A DNA stretch of 64,000 bases. It comes from Corythucha ciliata (lineage: Eukaryota > Arthropoda > Insecta > Hemiptera > Tingidae). The position numbers were made by a program, and so were the translations under genes. How positions within the stretch are numbered: the stretch's first letter is position 1; each line of letters begins with the position of its first letter. Location of the stretch: the NCBI GenBank assembly GCA_038030265.1, contig CM075943.1, positions 23,312,001 through 23,376,000 of the forward strand, given 5' to 3'. Below are positions 44,724 through 55,861 of this stretch, in pieces. The notes below the pieces were generated by a model that was not told the origin of the DNA, ran no database searches, and worked only from the letters and a program-made list of their open reading frames with translations.

Positions 44724-47551
44724 TATTGGCCAGGCCGTGAGGGGGATCGACGATCAAGTGAATGCCACCGGCAGACTGGAGACTACAATGTGAAAAAGGG
44801 TTGGAAAACTCCGCCTCCCCTCCCCACCGCCCGTACACCCCAACACCCATTTTCCTACACCTCACACGGCAAGGTTGCCGGCAAAACCTCTGCTTGACTT
44901 GTTTTCCATGCGCGGCCGATTCTTCAGACATAAACCCACCCCTGAACCCTTCACTCAATATGTTCCCGAGCTTTCCCTTTGCCCATCGGTATTCTTCCTT
45001 TTTCCCATATTTCCTACACGCGGATAATACTTGCTGCAAACTCTTTTAGTCTTTATAAAGCTGTAAATTACATCCTTTTAAACCATTCTCTCATATATAT
45101 ATAACACAGAACTTTTTGTATCGCAAACAATGAAATTATGCAGCCTTGCAGCAAGTGCAGTATTATTGCATTTTTTTATTTTGAAAAATGTTATTATTTC
45201 ATCGTTACAACCAAGGGAGAGACCAAGGCCTTTACCCAACGCCCGACTGAACCACCCTAAAACATTTCATGTCCTCGACAAAAAGTAAGTATGTAGTAAG
45301 TCAAACATATTTCGAATATGACCAACCACAAGAAATTTTATACGAACACCGTGGACTGTGCTCTTTCTTTCATCAAATTGTCAACTGTACATCGTTGCAA
45401 AGATTCTAATGTAAAATAACATTTTCGGATGTCCTGACTATGAGAGGGGGGATGTCAGGAATAACACAGACGAGTATTTGAGAGTTGGATGGGATAGATA
45501 GCAAGACGAGAGCGTGTAAAAGAGGAGTCCAAGGAAAAGAGAGCGAGAGTGAGAGAAATGAATCGGAGTAAGATGAAGGATGGGGCAAAAGGATCGTCGT
45601 AGTCAGGCATTGCCGAAGTAATATGAGAAGGTTTTTGGTTTGACGGGCAAAAGAGTGGTGGGAGGGTGAAACGGGGTTCATCAAAATTCCCTCGATAGCA
45701 CCGCAAGCAAGTGGGAACTCACAGTAGAATTCCTGCAGAGAGAAATATGAGAGGGATAGAAGATGTTGGCGGTTGAAGAGTGGGGGAGGGGATTCCCAAT
45801 TTAAAAAAGATTCCCACGTCCTAAGTTATACCAACCAGCGATGCTTCGGGGGTGGAAAAAAGGGTGATAGCAAAGGGAGGAGCAGAATTGTTGAAGGGAA
45901 GGGAGAGAGAGAAAAGTAGAGAACGCTAAGTGGCAACGTGACAACAATATCTATAACACTTGGAAGTATTTTTGCAAAAGAAGTGCCTCTCCCCTGGAGA
46001 TTTATTGCCTGCAGCTACTATCCACCTAATAATCAAGTTCTCATAATAAATTGTGAGAAACTTTTTATCGCCGATTGACCTAGAGATTATTTTTTGACGA
46101 ACTTTGAAAGGATTGAATTCATGTGAGTGACAAAATTTGGGAAACCGTTCAAGACCGGATTGAGTGAATTTTTAGCTGAAGAGCCAAAGAGCGGAAAATT
46201 ATAAGCCCATCTCGATTCCACATTTGAACTCTTTCAGGATGAGTGGAAACGGATCTGTCGTTTCAATAACTTATACGTTTGACAAAACCATCTTGTATTA
46301 GGGCGCATTGTAACTGACTATTACTTTCTACATTATGTACTTGCTGTTGAACTTGTAAACGGTGAAGTTTTTTATGAGTTTTATGGTTCAAATATTACTC
46401 TAATGAGGATTAAAATTAAGGCTCGCTTCCTCTCAAATAAAAGGCTCGTGCAATCAAAAGAACAAAAGAATATTTGGTCTTGAGCCCTCATATGCCCTCG
46501 CTGTAATTCACTCTTATAGGGAGCCAATATGTCCCCTCATTATATTATCTTTTAATGTCTTGGCCCTTTTTGACCCAGCTCTGTAATATGGGGGCGTAAC
46601 AGGCGTACAAAAATGGAAGAAAAACGAGGGAAAATACTTTTTTTAAACAATCTTGACGAGTTTTTATGGCTGCAACCAACCCCTACCAGCGTCACCTTCA
46701 AAATCATTAAAACCGGCCGAGCGGATATGAAAAATGGCTCTCTCTTTGAAGAGGGTCAGTTTAAAAAGTTATATTGAACCAACCTAATATGCCTCGTCTA
46801 TAAGTTGATGTTTCTTCACAAGATTGATCACCCTTGAAACTGATTGGAAATCACCCTCCACCACCCGTCCGAATAACTCCCCTAGTCCCACGTCGCAGTA
46901 AGGATTTGACCATTTTTATACTTTCGTCTCCGCATCCTATCCCCCCCCCCCGTTTCACCATCATCATTATTCCAAACCAGTTCAAGTTTTTATTACTGCA
47001 ATTTTCATTAAAACCGAAAGTTTCATCGATTACTGCGTGAGTATCCCACCTCCTCCTCCCAGAAGTTCATCAAAAATATCCGGAGGAGCTGTGAAAGATT
47101 GGATTGGTAGTGAGGGGGGGGGGGGTTTACAGAAGATTCAAGTGGTCTCTGCTAATCGTGTACCTCTCCCTCCTCAGCTCTTCCTATCTTTCTCTTTTTT
47201 TTTTAATTTCTGGGGGGCTTGAAAAGTTTCCGTAATAACGACAGTTTGTTCTTTTCTCGTGTCACGAACTTACAACCCAAAAAAAACGAGATGTGATTTA
47301 TAATAATGATTCTCCCAGAGAAAAAAAAAACGTGGGCTAGGAGGGGAAAAAGATGACTGAGAAGTGAAGCTGAGAGGGTGAGCTTATCAATCACTGGATA
47401 TCTCATGAAATTTCTTTTTGTCGAATAACTTCACAATACTGTTTACAAAAAGGCTCATAGCAACCAGAATTATCCCAGCTTTGTCAGTAGAATAAGTGCA
47501 TTCATAAACGCAGCCTCAGGAAGTTTACTGCGTCTCAGAAATAATAACTGT
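44724..47551. other. Upstream flank of the kinase exon; unassigned
   Basis: On the minus strand this includes the expected 5' leader and promoter of the kinase gene. A TTTATAAAG motif at about 45054-45062 and a run of TATATATATA near 45093-45103 could serve as TATA elements, without proof. The rest has no recognised gene. C and G runs lie at 46941-46951 and 47114-47125. Confidence 0.35.
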
Positions 47552-47554
47552 TTA

Positions 47555-47696
47555 AGGCCCGTTCACAAGCTCTATGTTTGTCGTTTGTGTTGTGTGGTGC
47601 CTGTGCAACCTATGAAAATGCTTCAATTTTTCGAGGGAATATGTTTGGTTGGCATAGACCCCACAGAACGTAAACATAGAGCTTGTAAACGGGCGT
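47555..47696. mobile_element. TTA-flanked foldback MITE, 142 bp
   Basis: AGGCCCGTTCACAAGCTCTA faces TAGAGCTTGTAAACGGGCGT. TTA lies at 47552-47554 and 47697-47699. The inner arm ATGTTTG/AAACAT also pairs. Confidence 0.82.
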
Positions 47697-47716
47697 TTAT
47701 CCCCGTCCGTCCGTTA

Positions 47717-48516
47717 AGGGGGCGACACACGGTCAAACATGCCGTCAAGCTTCAACTTCAAACGCGCGCCCAAGCTTCAGCAGTGTCCCAATACCCTTTT
47801 TTATCGATGGTTTGAATGCTTGAAACACACACACACGATCAAATCTGTTTGTCAAACCTCATGTTTGCGATCAAATTTTCTGGCAGTGACTGAAAAGCGT
47901 CAAACGTGATGTCAAACCTTTAGGCCCAGTGCAGACTTGCGTTTTTCCAAGATGCGCGAGGCGGCGGCTCCGCTCTGGCGGTCTGTATTTGCCTTAAAAT
48001 ACATTAGTTGCTATGAAGCAATGCATACATGCGATTTTTCTAGTCGCGGCACCGCTTTTAAATAAGTATTTGGAGGGAACTCGAATTTCCAAATGTATAT
48101 CCACTCGATTGACGCTCTTTACACTTATTAGAGATGAATTGGCGTTGGTACAGCCAAAGCTATATATCTTGGGATATATTAGTCCTTATAATATTGTCAA
48201 TTAGTTAGTGATTAGAACCTTTCTATGGGTCAAAAGTGGTTTAAAAGGTACAGAGGGTACAGAGCTTCATCAGAGCTTCACACTTCGTGTGTTAAAAGAG
48301 GTCTCTGTTGCATTTTTCAATGCCATGAATTGATGTTGCTAGGCAAAATGTGCCGCAAATCGACCGCTGCCGCGGCGGCACCACAGCTTAAAAAAACGGA
48401 AGTGTGCACCAGGCCTTAAACCTTCAATTATGACCCCACACACGATTGAAACCTGCTTGTCAAGCGAGGTTGGCAAACCATGCTTGTCAAGCATGTTCGA
48501 TCGTGTGTGGCCCCCT
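47717..48516. mobile_element. TTA-flanked MITE with a nested insertion
   Basis: AGGGGGCGACACACGGTC and GATCGTGTGTGGCCCCCT are the ends, with TTA at 47714-47716 and 48517-48519. The interior has repeated TGTCAAAC or CTTGTCAAGC motifs. Bases 47923-48415 are a second element. Confidence 0.83.
47923..48415. mobile_element. Nested TTA-flanked MITE, 493 bp
   Basis: Ends are GGCCCAGTGCAGACTTGCGT and, inverted, GGCCTGGTGCACACTTCCGT. TTA lies at 47920-47922 and 48416-48418, which places the insertion inside the outer MITE. GGCGGC-rich subterminal blocks (CGAGGCGGCGGC and CTGCCGCGGCGG) are shared by both ends. Confidence 0.85.
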
Positions 48517-48972
48517 TTACTCTTGGTTATAGCCGTAGAAAACCAGCTGTCCCCTTAGTTTCATCCCCCCCCCCCTGTGGAGCACGTATGGAGCAGCCGC
48601 TTACCCCCCCCCCCCCCCTATTTTGAAACTGTCAATTTCAGTTGAAGAATCTGGTTTGCCCTGAAATCCTAGTTGTTTGAACAAACATATTGAGGTTGTG
48701 CCCACTGCCCAGCAAGCTGATTCTTCTCCGAATCTGTCCCGAAATGAGATCAATTGGTACAAATGGTTTGCCAAGGTGGGGAGGAAGTCCACTGTGAGCG
48801 AAGTTTGAACTAGTAATAAAGGAGCTGAAATACATGGTTGGGGGGGGGTGGCAAGGAAACGTTGTAATTGGTCCGTTTGAGAAGGCTTGAATAGGCAACA
48901 ACCAGCACGACCGAACAGCGTTGAGGGAAAGGTGTCTGGGACTGATCTGTTCGTGCCCTGGGCACGATAGGC

Positions 48973-49080
48973 AGGGCCGGATTAAGTCTGTGCGGGGCCC
49001 TGGGCAGATGTTTCATGTGCGCCCTCCACCCTCATTAAGAGCCACCCAGTAGGATATCAGGAGGAGGGGGGGCCTGCCAC
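48973..49080. mobile_element. Possible hAT end, isolated
   Basis: CAGGGCCGGATTAAG resembles a very common hAT terminal sequence. The matching right end was not found, so this may be a solo or truncated end. Confidence 0.4.
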
Positions 49081-49329
49081 GGGTAATAATGCCAGTGGAG
49101 TGACACAGTGAAAACAGTGGTTTTTCTCTTCACCCACATAACATACTTCCGATTGTACATGACATTTCCTCGCGTACCACGTTTCTGGATTGAGGAGGTA
49201 ATTGAAATTACCAGATACAGATCCAGTCGAATAGCGCTTTTACACAGCGATATGCCTCCATTTCACTATAGAAAAAATAATTTAAAAAACCGCCCCGCCC
49301 CCCACCAAATCCAGAGCCCTCGACTGAAA

Positions 49330-50310
49330 ACGTCGATCTGAATCAAAAAGAAAAAGCCTCTTTCAAAAACCAAATTTTTGGGACAATGGCTATTTCGAAA
49401 CCACGCTTTCTCAAACCCCAATTTGATTTTGCCCGTTCAAAATCCAAATTGGGGAATTTTCGCTTCATCGAAGACCAGACTACATCATGGCTTTAGATCT
49501 TTCGTTCTTACGTTCTTTCGCGGGCTCGGTTTATTAGAAAAACTAATTCGTCTCTCTGAAAAAACAAAATTTCGCCAGGGGGGTGATTCTGTAACTCGCA
49601 AAATTTACGTGTCGTAACTGGGAAGGAGGGGGAGAGGATGTACCCCGTTGCCTTGGTTTTTCCACGCATTTGTCAAGAATTTATTATTTTTTCTTCGAGA
49701 CCACACATTCTAGCGTGAAAATTCCACAGTTTAATTCACTAGGTATCGTAAAAACCATGGCAACGAGGTACCTCCCCTCGCCCTTCTTCCATTTTACGAC
49801 ACGTAAATTTTACAATTTACAGAATCACCCCCCAATTTGTAATTTTAAACAGTAATTTCACTCTTTCAAAAAAATTTTGTATATTCGACCCATTTACCCC
49901 TTTATTATAGGGATTTTCACACTTTTAAAAACCAATTTCTTGGGCTTGGCTCTTGCAAACCGCTGTTTGCGCATTTGGCTAGTTCAAACCTCGAATTAAA
50001 GGATTTACCTTCGCTTTATCGAAAACCAGATTTCACGGCATTAGCTCTTCCGTGAATCAATTTTGCAGGTTTCATTAGTTAGAAAAACTAATTTGAGCTC
50101 CTTCAAAAACCAAATTCACGATTTTGTCTCTCTCAACCCCCTATCTAGCCGCGGATTTTTGCTCTTACGTAACCCATTGTCGTGAATTTGGTTCCGTTAC
50201 AACACAATTTCGTGAATTTTATAGTTATCCCAACCTGTAATTTCGGGTATTCTCACTCTCACAGAAGTGAATTTCGTGGTTCAGCTAATGTCTAAAATCA
50301 GTTTCGCAGG
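49330..50310. repeat. About 31-bp minisatellite array, inverted orientation
   Basis: Units such as CTCTTTCAAAAACCAAATTT followed by CGTGGATTTTG-like sequence repeat at about 31 bp. The reverse complement matches the units at 38.6-39.4 kb. The array is cut by the MITE at 49577-49833. Confidence 0.65.
49577..49833. mobile_element. Foldback MITE with GGGGTGATTCTGTAA ends, 257 bp
   Basis: GGGGGGTGATTCTGTAACTC faces a right arm ending TTTACAGAATCACCCCCC, and TTTACGTGTCGTAA faces TTACGACACGTAAA. The tips resemble those of family A (TATTCTGTAACTC), so the two may be related. Open frames here are non-coding. Confidence 0.83.
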
Positions 50311-50324
50311 CTTGACTAGTAGAC

Positions 50325-50548
50325 CAGTCAATATAGAATGCTCCTCTTCAAACTTTTGGAACTAACTACAACCTAGAGTTGCGTTACTTGCAGTAGAAGG
50401 TGTCAGTTGCTGATGAGGGGTCACAGTTGTGCCCGAAATGCATTCGACAATTAAAAGAGACTGCAAAAGTAATTGGTTGTAGTTAGTTCCAAAAGTTTGA
50501 AGAGGAGCATTCGCAGAGGGACAACCGATATAAGGAGGTGGATTCCAG
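50325..50548. repeat. Small foldback next to the large palindrome
   Basis: AATGCTCCTCTTCAAACTTT and its inverse (about 50338 and 50489) form a hairpin. It begins with CCAGTCAATATAGA, the same tip as the adjacent large palindrome. Confidence 0.65.
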
Positions 50549-51766
50549 TCAATATAGACACAAAAATCGGGGTAAATAGCAAACATGCATGTAATTGATT
50601 TTTTTTGTTGCGTGTTGTTAGGACCAATGAGAGCAGTTATTACTCAAGTTTGCAACCCTCAAAACCTTGTGCTTAATTCATGGCACTCGAAAAACTAAGA
50701 AATTTCATCACTTTTTCTGGTTTTTTAAACAAAAATAACAGAAGAAAGAGTTTTACGAGCATGACCGCAGTATACATTGTTGAAGCCAACTAAATTTGCT
50801 ACAATTTAAGCCATGCCCGAGCATCCTGGGTCTGTTAGTTCAGGAAATACAGTCAATCAACAAAATACCTAATCTCGCCAAATGTTTTTAAAAATTTCAG
50901 TTTTCGACAACTGTTCAAAGCTAGACTACATTAGCCATGGTGCTCCCAGCACCTGGCAAGTTCCTCTAAAACTGTATGAAGTAACTCAGTTTAATACTTC
51001 ATGCTTATTTTACTCCTGTCCTTTGCAATTTCTTGATAAAAATCCATTGTTATACAAAAAAATGAGGCAATTAGGCCCATTTTGAGTGCCTACAAGAAGA
51101 TCAAGAGCCATTCCCAAAACTTTTTTTTCAGCTTAATTCACTTTTCCTATGCTCATCTATGAGGAAAGACAAATAAAACTGGAATAAGCTAAAAAATGTT
51201 TCTTGAAGTAGCTTTCGTATCTTCTTTTAGGCACTCAAAATGGGCCTAATTGCCTCATTTTTTGGTATAACAATGGATTTTTCTCAAAACATTGCAAAGG
51301 ACAGAAGTAAAATAAGCATGAAGTATTAGCTACTGTAGTAAGAGCTACTGCCTAAGATTTATTCTCGCGTGGATATTCTGTAGGACCATTATGTTTGAGT
51401 GCTACGGGTCTTGAAAAATGACCCTATCAATAAAATCTCGCTTTTTGGCGATATTACATATTTTTTGATTGGCTGTATCTCCGAAAATAACAAACGTAGG
51501 ACGCTCGGATTGGGCTTAAATTGTAGCAAATTTAGTTGGCTTCAACAGTGAATACTGTGGTCATGCTCGAAAAACGCTTTCTTCTGGTATTTTTGTTTAA
51601 CAACCTAAAAAATTGATGGAATTTCGTGGTTTTTCGAGTGCCACGAGTTGAGCACAAGGTTTTGAAGGTTGCAAACTTGATTATAAACTGCTCTCATTGG
51701 CACTAAGAATGTGCAAAATAAAAAACAAGTACACGCATATTTGCGATGTTTGATGTTTATATTGAC
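50549..51766. mobile_element. Large palindromic element, 1.2 kb
   Basis: CCAGTCAATATAGACAC at the left faces TATATTGACTGG at the right (with mismatch), and pairing continues inward: GCAAACATGCATG, ACCTTGTGCT, GTTGAAGCCAACTAAATTTG and GAGGCAATTAGGCCCATTTT each have an inverse partner. The centre is near 51140. The arms differ by scattered substitutions and small indels, so it is older than the 36028-37517 palindrome. No transposase frame is seen. Confidence 0.8.
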
Positions 51767-51769
51767 TGG

Positions 51770-51858
51770 CCTATAGTTCGAAAAACGTATGTGGCCCTTT
51801 CAAATCCAAATTCACGGATTTTATTTTGTAAAAAAATTAAAGTTTTGTTATTTTTGCT
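51770..51858. repeat. Minisatellite fragment, about 31 bp
   Basis: Short stretch with CTTTCAAATCCAAATTCACGG units, the same family as 49330-50310. It continues after the next MITE at 52053-52180. Confidence 0.45.
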
Positions 51859-51862
51859 CTTA

Positions 51863-52049
51863 AGCGGCCCATACACGTACAATAATATTGCGCAATAATA
51901 GGGGTTGTACAATAAAATTGAACGTTTGTGGGTTGTATTGATGGGTTGCACAATATAATGAACAACCTATTTTTTTATCCCTAAACATCTGGAAACGAAA
52001 TATTGTACAAATTTATTGCGCAATATTTATTGTACGTCGATGGACCCCT
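51863..52049. mobile_element. TTA-flanked foldback MITE, 187 bp
   Basis: AGCGGCCCATACACGTACAA faces a right arm ending GTACGTCGATGGACCCCT. TTA lies at 51860-51862 and 52050-52052. Inner ATATTGCGCAATAA is itself palindromic and present in both arms. It is inserted in minisatellite sequence. Confidence 0.83.
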
Positions 52050-52052
52050 TTA

Positions 52053-52180
52053 CATCCCTCAGTTTTGTGGATTATCGTTATTTCAAAACAAAATTTTGTG
52101 GATTGGTCACGATCAAACTCAAATTTCCCGAATTTTCGCTCTTTCAGAATATCGTGGCTTTGCCTCTTTCTAAAACGACC
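52053..52180. repeat. Minisatellite fragment, about 31 bp
   Basis: Units of the form CAAAACAAAATTTTGTGGATT and CAAACTCAAATTTCCCG continue the array interrupted by the preceding MITE. Confidence 0.45.
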
Positions 52181-52329
52181 TTGGGGCGATAAGATTGCTG
52201 ATTAGGCGGCACCGAGATTGGGCCTGAAATGCATTCTCTCAACGAACTACGTGGATGTATTGTTCAAAATAAATGCCAAAAACTTCGGGATCCGGGGTGA
52301 CATCTTTATGAGAAACCTAACCCTAAATC

Positions 52330-53270
52330 CCGCCACTCACGTGCAGTTTGAACTGTCAGTTCAAACTGCACAGTTCAAACTGTCAGTTCAAACTGCACAG
52401 TTCAAACTGTCAGTTTGGACTGTTCAGTTCAGTCCCCCACACACGTGCAGTTTAGACTGTCAGTTTGAACTGTACAGTTCAAACTGACAGTCTAAACTGC
52501 ACGTGAGTGGGCATTTCGTCTCAGTTAAGATGAACTGCACAGTTAAACTGTAGAGTTCTCAGTTCAATTGCTACTATCCGAAGATTGTTTCCGCCGTTTC
52601 AACCATTCCTTGCACCACTTAATTTTAACCATATTCCTTAACCAACCTGCGTCTTTTAGGTTGGTTACTTTCTTGATGACTAACTGCACAAATTAAACCG
52701 AGAACGGCAATACGGTCCTGCTCGTTCGAATCCATTATGTTAACTGAAGAATTGAACTGCATGTGTGTGGGTGACTGAACTGAACAGTCCAAACTGACAG
52801 TTTAAACTGTGCAGTTTGAACTGACAGTTTAAACTGTGCAGTTTGAACTGACAGTTTAAACTGTGCAGTTTGAACTGACAGTTTAAACTGTGCAGTTTGA
52901 ACTGACAGTTTAAACTGTGCAGTTTGAACTGACAGTTTGGACTGTTGAACAGGTGAACTGTCAGTTCACCTTAACTGAGACGAAATGCCCACTCACGTGC
53001 AGTTTAGACTGTCAGTTTGAACTGTACAGTTCAAACTGAAGAAAGTAACCAACCTAAAAGACGCAGGTTGGTTAAGGAATGGTTAAAATTAAGTGCAAGG
53101 AATGGTTGAAACGGCGGAAACAATCTTCGGATAGTAGCAATTGAACTGAGAACTGTACAGTTTAACTGTGCAGTTCACCTTAACTGAGACGAAATGCCCA
53201 CTCACATGCAGTTTAGACTGTCAGTTTACAGTTCAAACTGTCAGTTAAAACTGCACGTGAGTGGGGCCCT
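52330..53270. repeat. Nested palindromic array built on CAGTTTGAACTG
   Basis: Both ends carry CACTCACGTGCAGTTT in inverted orientation. Arrays of a 27-bp unit (GAACTGACAGTTTAAACTGTGCAGTTT) run at about 52345-52430 and 52790-52940. Between and after them, 52503-52680 is repeated inverted at 53035-53190, including AACCAACCTGCGTCTTTTAGG and its inverse. Within a unit, half-sites differ in GACAG and GTGCAG but keep the AACTG/CAGTT frame, so any unit can pair with itself or others. It is best seen as a MITE that has captured and amplified its own subterminal repeats. Confidence 0.75.
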
Positions 53271-53439
53271 TAAGAAAGTTTGAATCGGGCCGGTCACGAG
53301 GGATGGCGAGTCACGTAGCGCATTATGAAATGAGGGCGTCAGTGTGCATCGTCTGTCAAGGCCCTTTTAGTGTCTAAATAAACAAGGAATTTCTATTTTT
53401 TAATGTAGCTGGCATTAAATTATGGTTTTCGCCACGAAG

Positions 53440-53640
53440 TTGCCTCCAGAAACCGTGAAAGGACGTACTTAGTAGCGAATGAGCGCTTTTTTGAAATGTT
53501 AGCCATGAATTAGCGATTTCTATCAGTTTTAGCCCAAATTAGCGCTTTTTCTCAATTCCAACCGCGAAGAATTAGCGCTTTTTCTTAATTTTAGCCGCAA
53601 ACTAGTTTTTTTTTTCAATTCCGGACATACAAAACTTCAT
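53440..53640. repeat. About 31-bp minisatellite array, inverted
   Basis: AATTAGCGCTTTTTCTCAATT and AATTAGCGCTTTTTCTTAATT are successive units about 33 bp apart, the reverse complement of those near 17.9 and 33.6 kb. Confidence 0.65.
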
Positions 53641-53714
53641 AGCCCGACTCAATATTGGGTCGATAGCCGTCTCTTTCGCTACTTCCTGGAAACTCAACAT
53701 GATTCTTTAAACCC

Positions 53715-54239
53715 GACATTTAAGAGATTGACACTTGATTTATCGTCTACTTCTGACACTGCTTGGAGGCGTGAGAGAGCATCTGCGTGCCATATCGTGG
53801 AACCAGTTTATAACGGATATTATAATCGAATTCTTCCAATTGTAAGGCCCATCTTTGAATGCTTGAGGCTGCCAGCTGAGGAAGGGCCTGTTTGGGGTGA
53901 AAAATATATTTTTAAGGGCTCGTGATCCGTGTTCAACGTGAACTGCCGGCCTAAAAAATACGTTTTGAACTACGTTACCCCAAATATGATTCCTAACTCT
54001 TCCCGTTCTATTTGGCTATATAGTTTTTCCGGGCAGAACTCAGAGTTGCTGACGCAAACGCTATAGGCTGCTCTTGGCCATCCACTTCGTGACTCAATAC
54101 TGCGCCCACGCCGTTTTGGGGGGTTGTATAGCACCAGAAGCGACTTTTCGGAAATTAAACGTTTTGACTGGTCGAACGCGACTTGACACTCGGTTGTCCA
54201 TTTCCGCTGGACACCTTTACGACTTAAGCTATGAAGAGG
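53715..54239 (-). pseudogene. Ty3/gypsy RNase H
   Basis: The frame has VAFDQSKRLI and YSQIEREELGIIFGV, then after a frameshift FTLNTDHEPLK and a decayed stretch ending near HADALSRL. The acidic residue block in the middle is worn. Integrase does not follow. Confidence 0.82.
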
Positions 54240-55380
54240 TTCAAGGACATCCGTTGAGCACGGAATAAACTTGTGGAAAAAATTTAGCAAACCTAAATAC
54301 GCTTTGAGCTCTGTCACACTGTTTGGCTCAGGCGCTGCTCCAAGCGCTTCAATTTTGGGTGGGTCCGGTCTGATGCCTTTCTCTTTGGTATTGATTTTAA
54401 GGGTGCGTTCATAGTGAATCACCTTCACTGCGATACCTCGATGAGCGATGCCCCGATGAAACATCGATGAAGAACAAACATCAATAATTGTATGGGACTG
54501 TTCATAGTGAAGCACCCTCACTGCGATGTGATCTTCGATACCTCGCTACTATCATCGATGATTTGAACCATATGGTTCCTCGACCCCCCTCCCGTCCGTT
54601 GCCTTTTTTTTTAGTGCATTAGGGCAGGAGGGGGGTCGAGGAACCATATGGTTCAAATCATCGATGATAGTAGCGAGGTATCGAAGATCACATCGCAGTG
54701 AGGGTGCTTCACTATGAACAGTCCCATACAATTATTGATGTTTGTTCTTCATCGATGTTTCATCGGGGCATCGCTCATCGAGGTATCGCAGTGAAGGTGA
54801 TTCACTATGAACGCACCCTAACGCTATAGTTTTGCAACTGGGTAAGAACTTTGGAAACAACTTCAAAACACTCTGCTTGAGTGACCCCTCCATATTATAT
54901 CATCCAGATACACACTACAGAATGGTATGTCTGCTAAAATTTGTTCCGTCACTGACTGGAAAGAAAAGGGTGCTGCTGATAATCCGAGAATACTAATCTG
55001 TTATATCGAAACATCCCTAGATGCGTATTAATCGTGAGTAGCTCGCGACTTCCTTCCGTCACTTCCAGCTGTAAATAGGCATTTTTAAGGTCGATACGCC
55101 ATAAAACACGATAGCCCGAAAGCTTATTAAAAATTTTCATCTATTAGGGGAAGAGGACTATAGGCTACTCGAAGTTGGGGGCTCACAGTATTTTTAAAGT
55201 TTACGCATAGACGTATACCCCCATCTTTCTTGGGAATACAGACTGTAGGAGATGCCCACTTGCTTGCACTAACTTTTTGAAATATCCCCTGTGACTCTAG
55301 CAATTGTAGCTCTTGCTCAACTGACTCTGTGAGGGCATAAGGAACGGAATATGCTTGACTAAAAACGGGTTGTGCGTCAT
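54240..55380 (-). pseudogene. Ty3/gypsy reverse transcriptase, split by a MITE
   Basis: Visible blocks on the minus strand: WRIDLKNAYLQLEV and LLTINTHLGMFRYNRL (54949-55140), then in another frame VYLDDII with the catalytic Asp pair (about 54895-54906), then KGIRPDPPKIEAL and AYLGLLNFFHKFI (54380-54270). The MITE interrupts between the YLDD block and KGIRPDP. Stops and frame changes prevent expression. Confidence 0.88.
54401..54818. mobile_element. TAA-flanked MITE with near-identical arms, 418 bp
   Basis: GGGTGCGTTCATAGTGAATC is at the left with its inverse at the right; TAA duplicates lie at 54398-54400 and 54819-54821. Each arm is about 195 bp and by eye almost every base pairs. A TTCATAGTGAA(T/G)CACC(T/C)TCACTGCGAT motif occurs twice in each arm. 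The loop is only about 30 bp. It interrupts the gypsy RT and is therefore younger than that element. Confidence 0.9.
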
Positions 55381-55381
55381 C

Positions 55382-55819
55382 TCAGATCACAAGTGATGCG
55401 CTAATCTCCTTTATTGGATCATCGTTAGACGGAGGCGAAAACATATTCTGAAATTTGGTTTTGAAATTTTCAAAAAATTCAAGGGTTTCATTTGTCCTGG
55501 GTTCAACAGAATTCACAGAGGTTTCCAACGAAAAAGTACTTCTCCGGTCAGGAAAAATGTTGTCTAACCAATCTCGACCAATGAGAGGTTTAACCAACGA
55601 AGAATCCGTTACGATCAGTGATACATTTTTTATGACCCTACCAAAAATAACAATTTTCTTTAAATTCGCAAGCCCCACAACTCGGATAGGCTCCCCATTT
55701 GCGGCTGTCAACATAATTTTCGAGGATACTAAGGAAGTGTTGGGACACTGAGTTTTGAAAGTAGAATGAGGGAGAACAGTGAATGCCGTTTGACTATCCA
55801 CTTCAAACGATATCGGCAA
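55382..55819 (-). pseudogene. Ty3/gypsy protease and RT linker
   Basis: The frame reads FEVDSQTAFTVLP, where the retropepsin motif D-S/T-G has Gln in place of Gly, and later LIGRDWL, the conserved C-terminal block of this protease. Then follows the linker to RT with FKTKFQNMF. The Gly loss suggests an inactive enzyme. Confidence 0.82.
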
Positions 55820-55861
55820 ACATGGGCGATCACTCCCCAGATTAACAACTACATAATTTTA

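Noticed and set aside
52318..52340. CCTAACCC motif as a telomere-like repeat
   Set aside because: Only one to two imperfect units are present.
52780..52945. 27-bp array as a CRISPR-like array
   Set aside because: Units are contiguous and palindromic, with no spacers, and the setting is eukaryotic.
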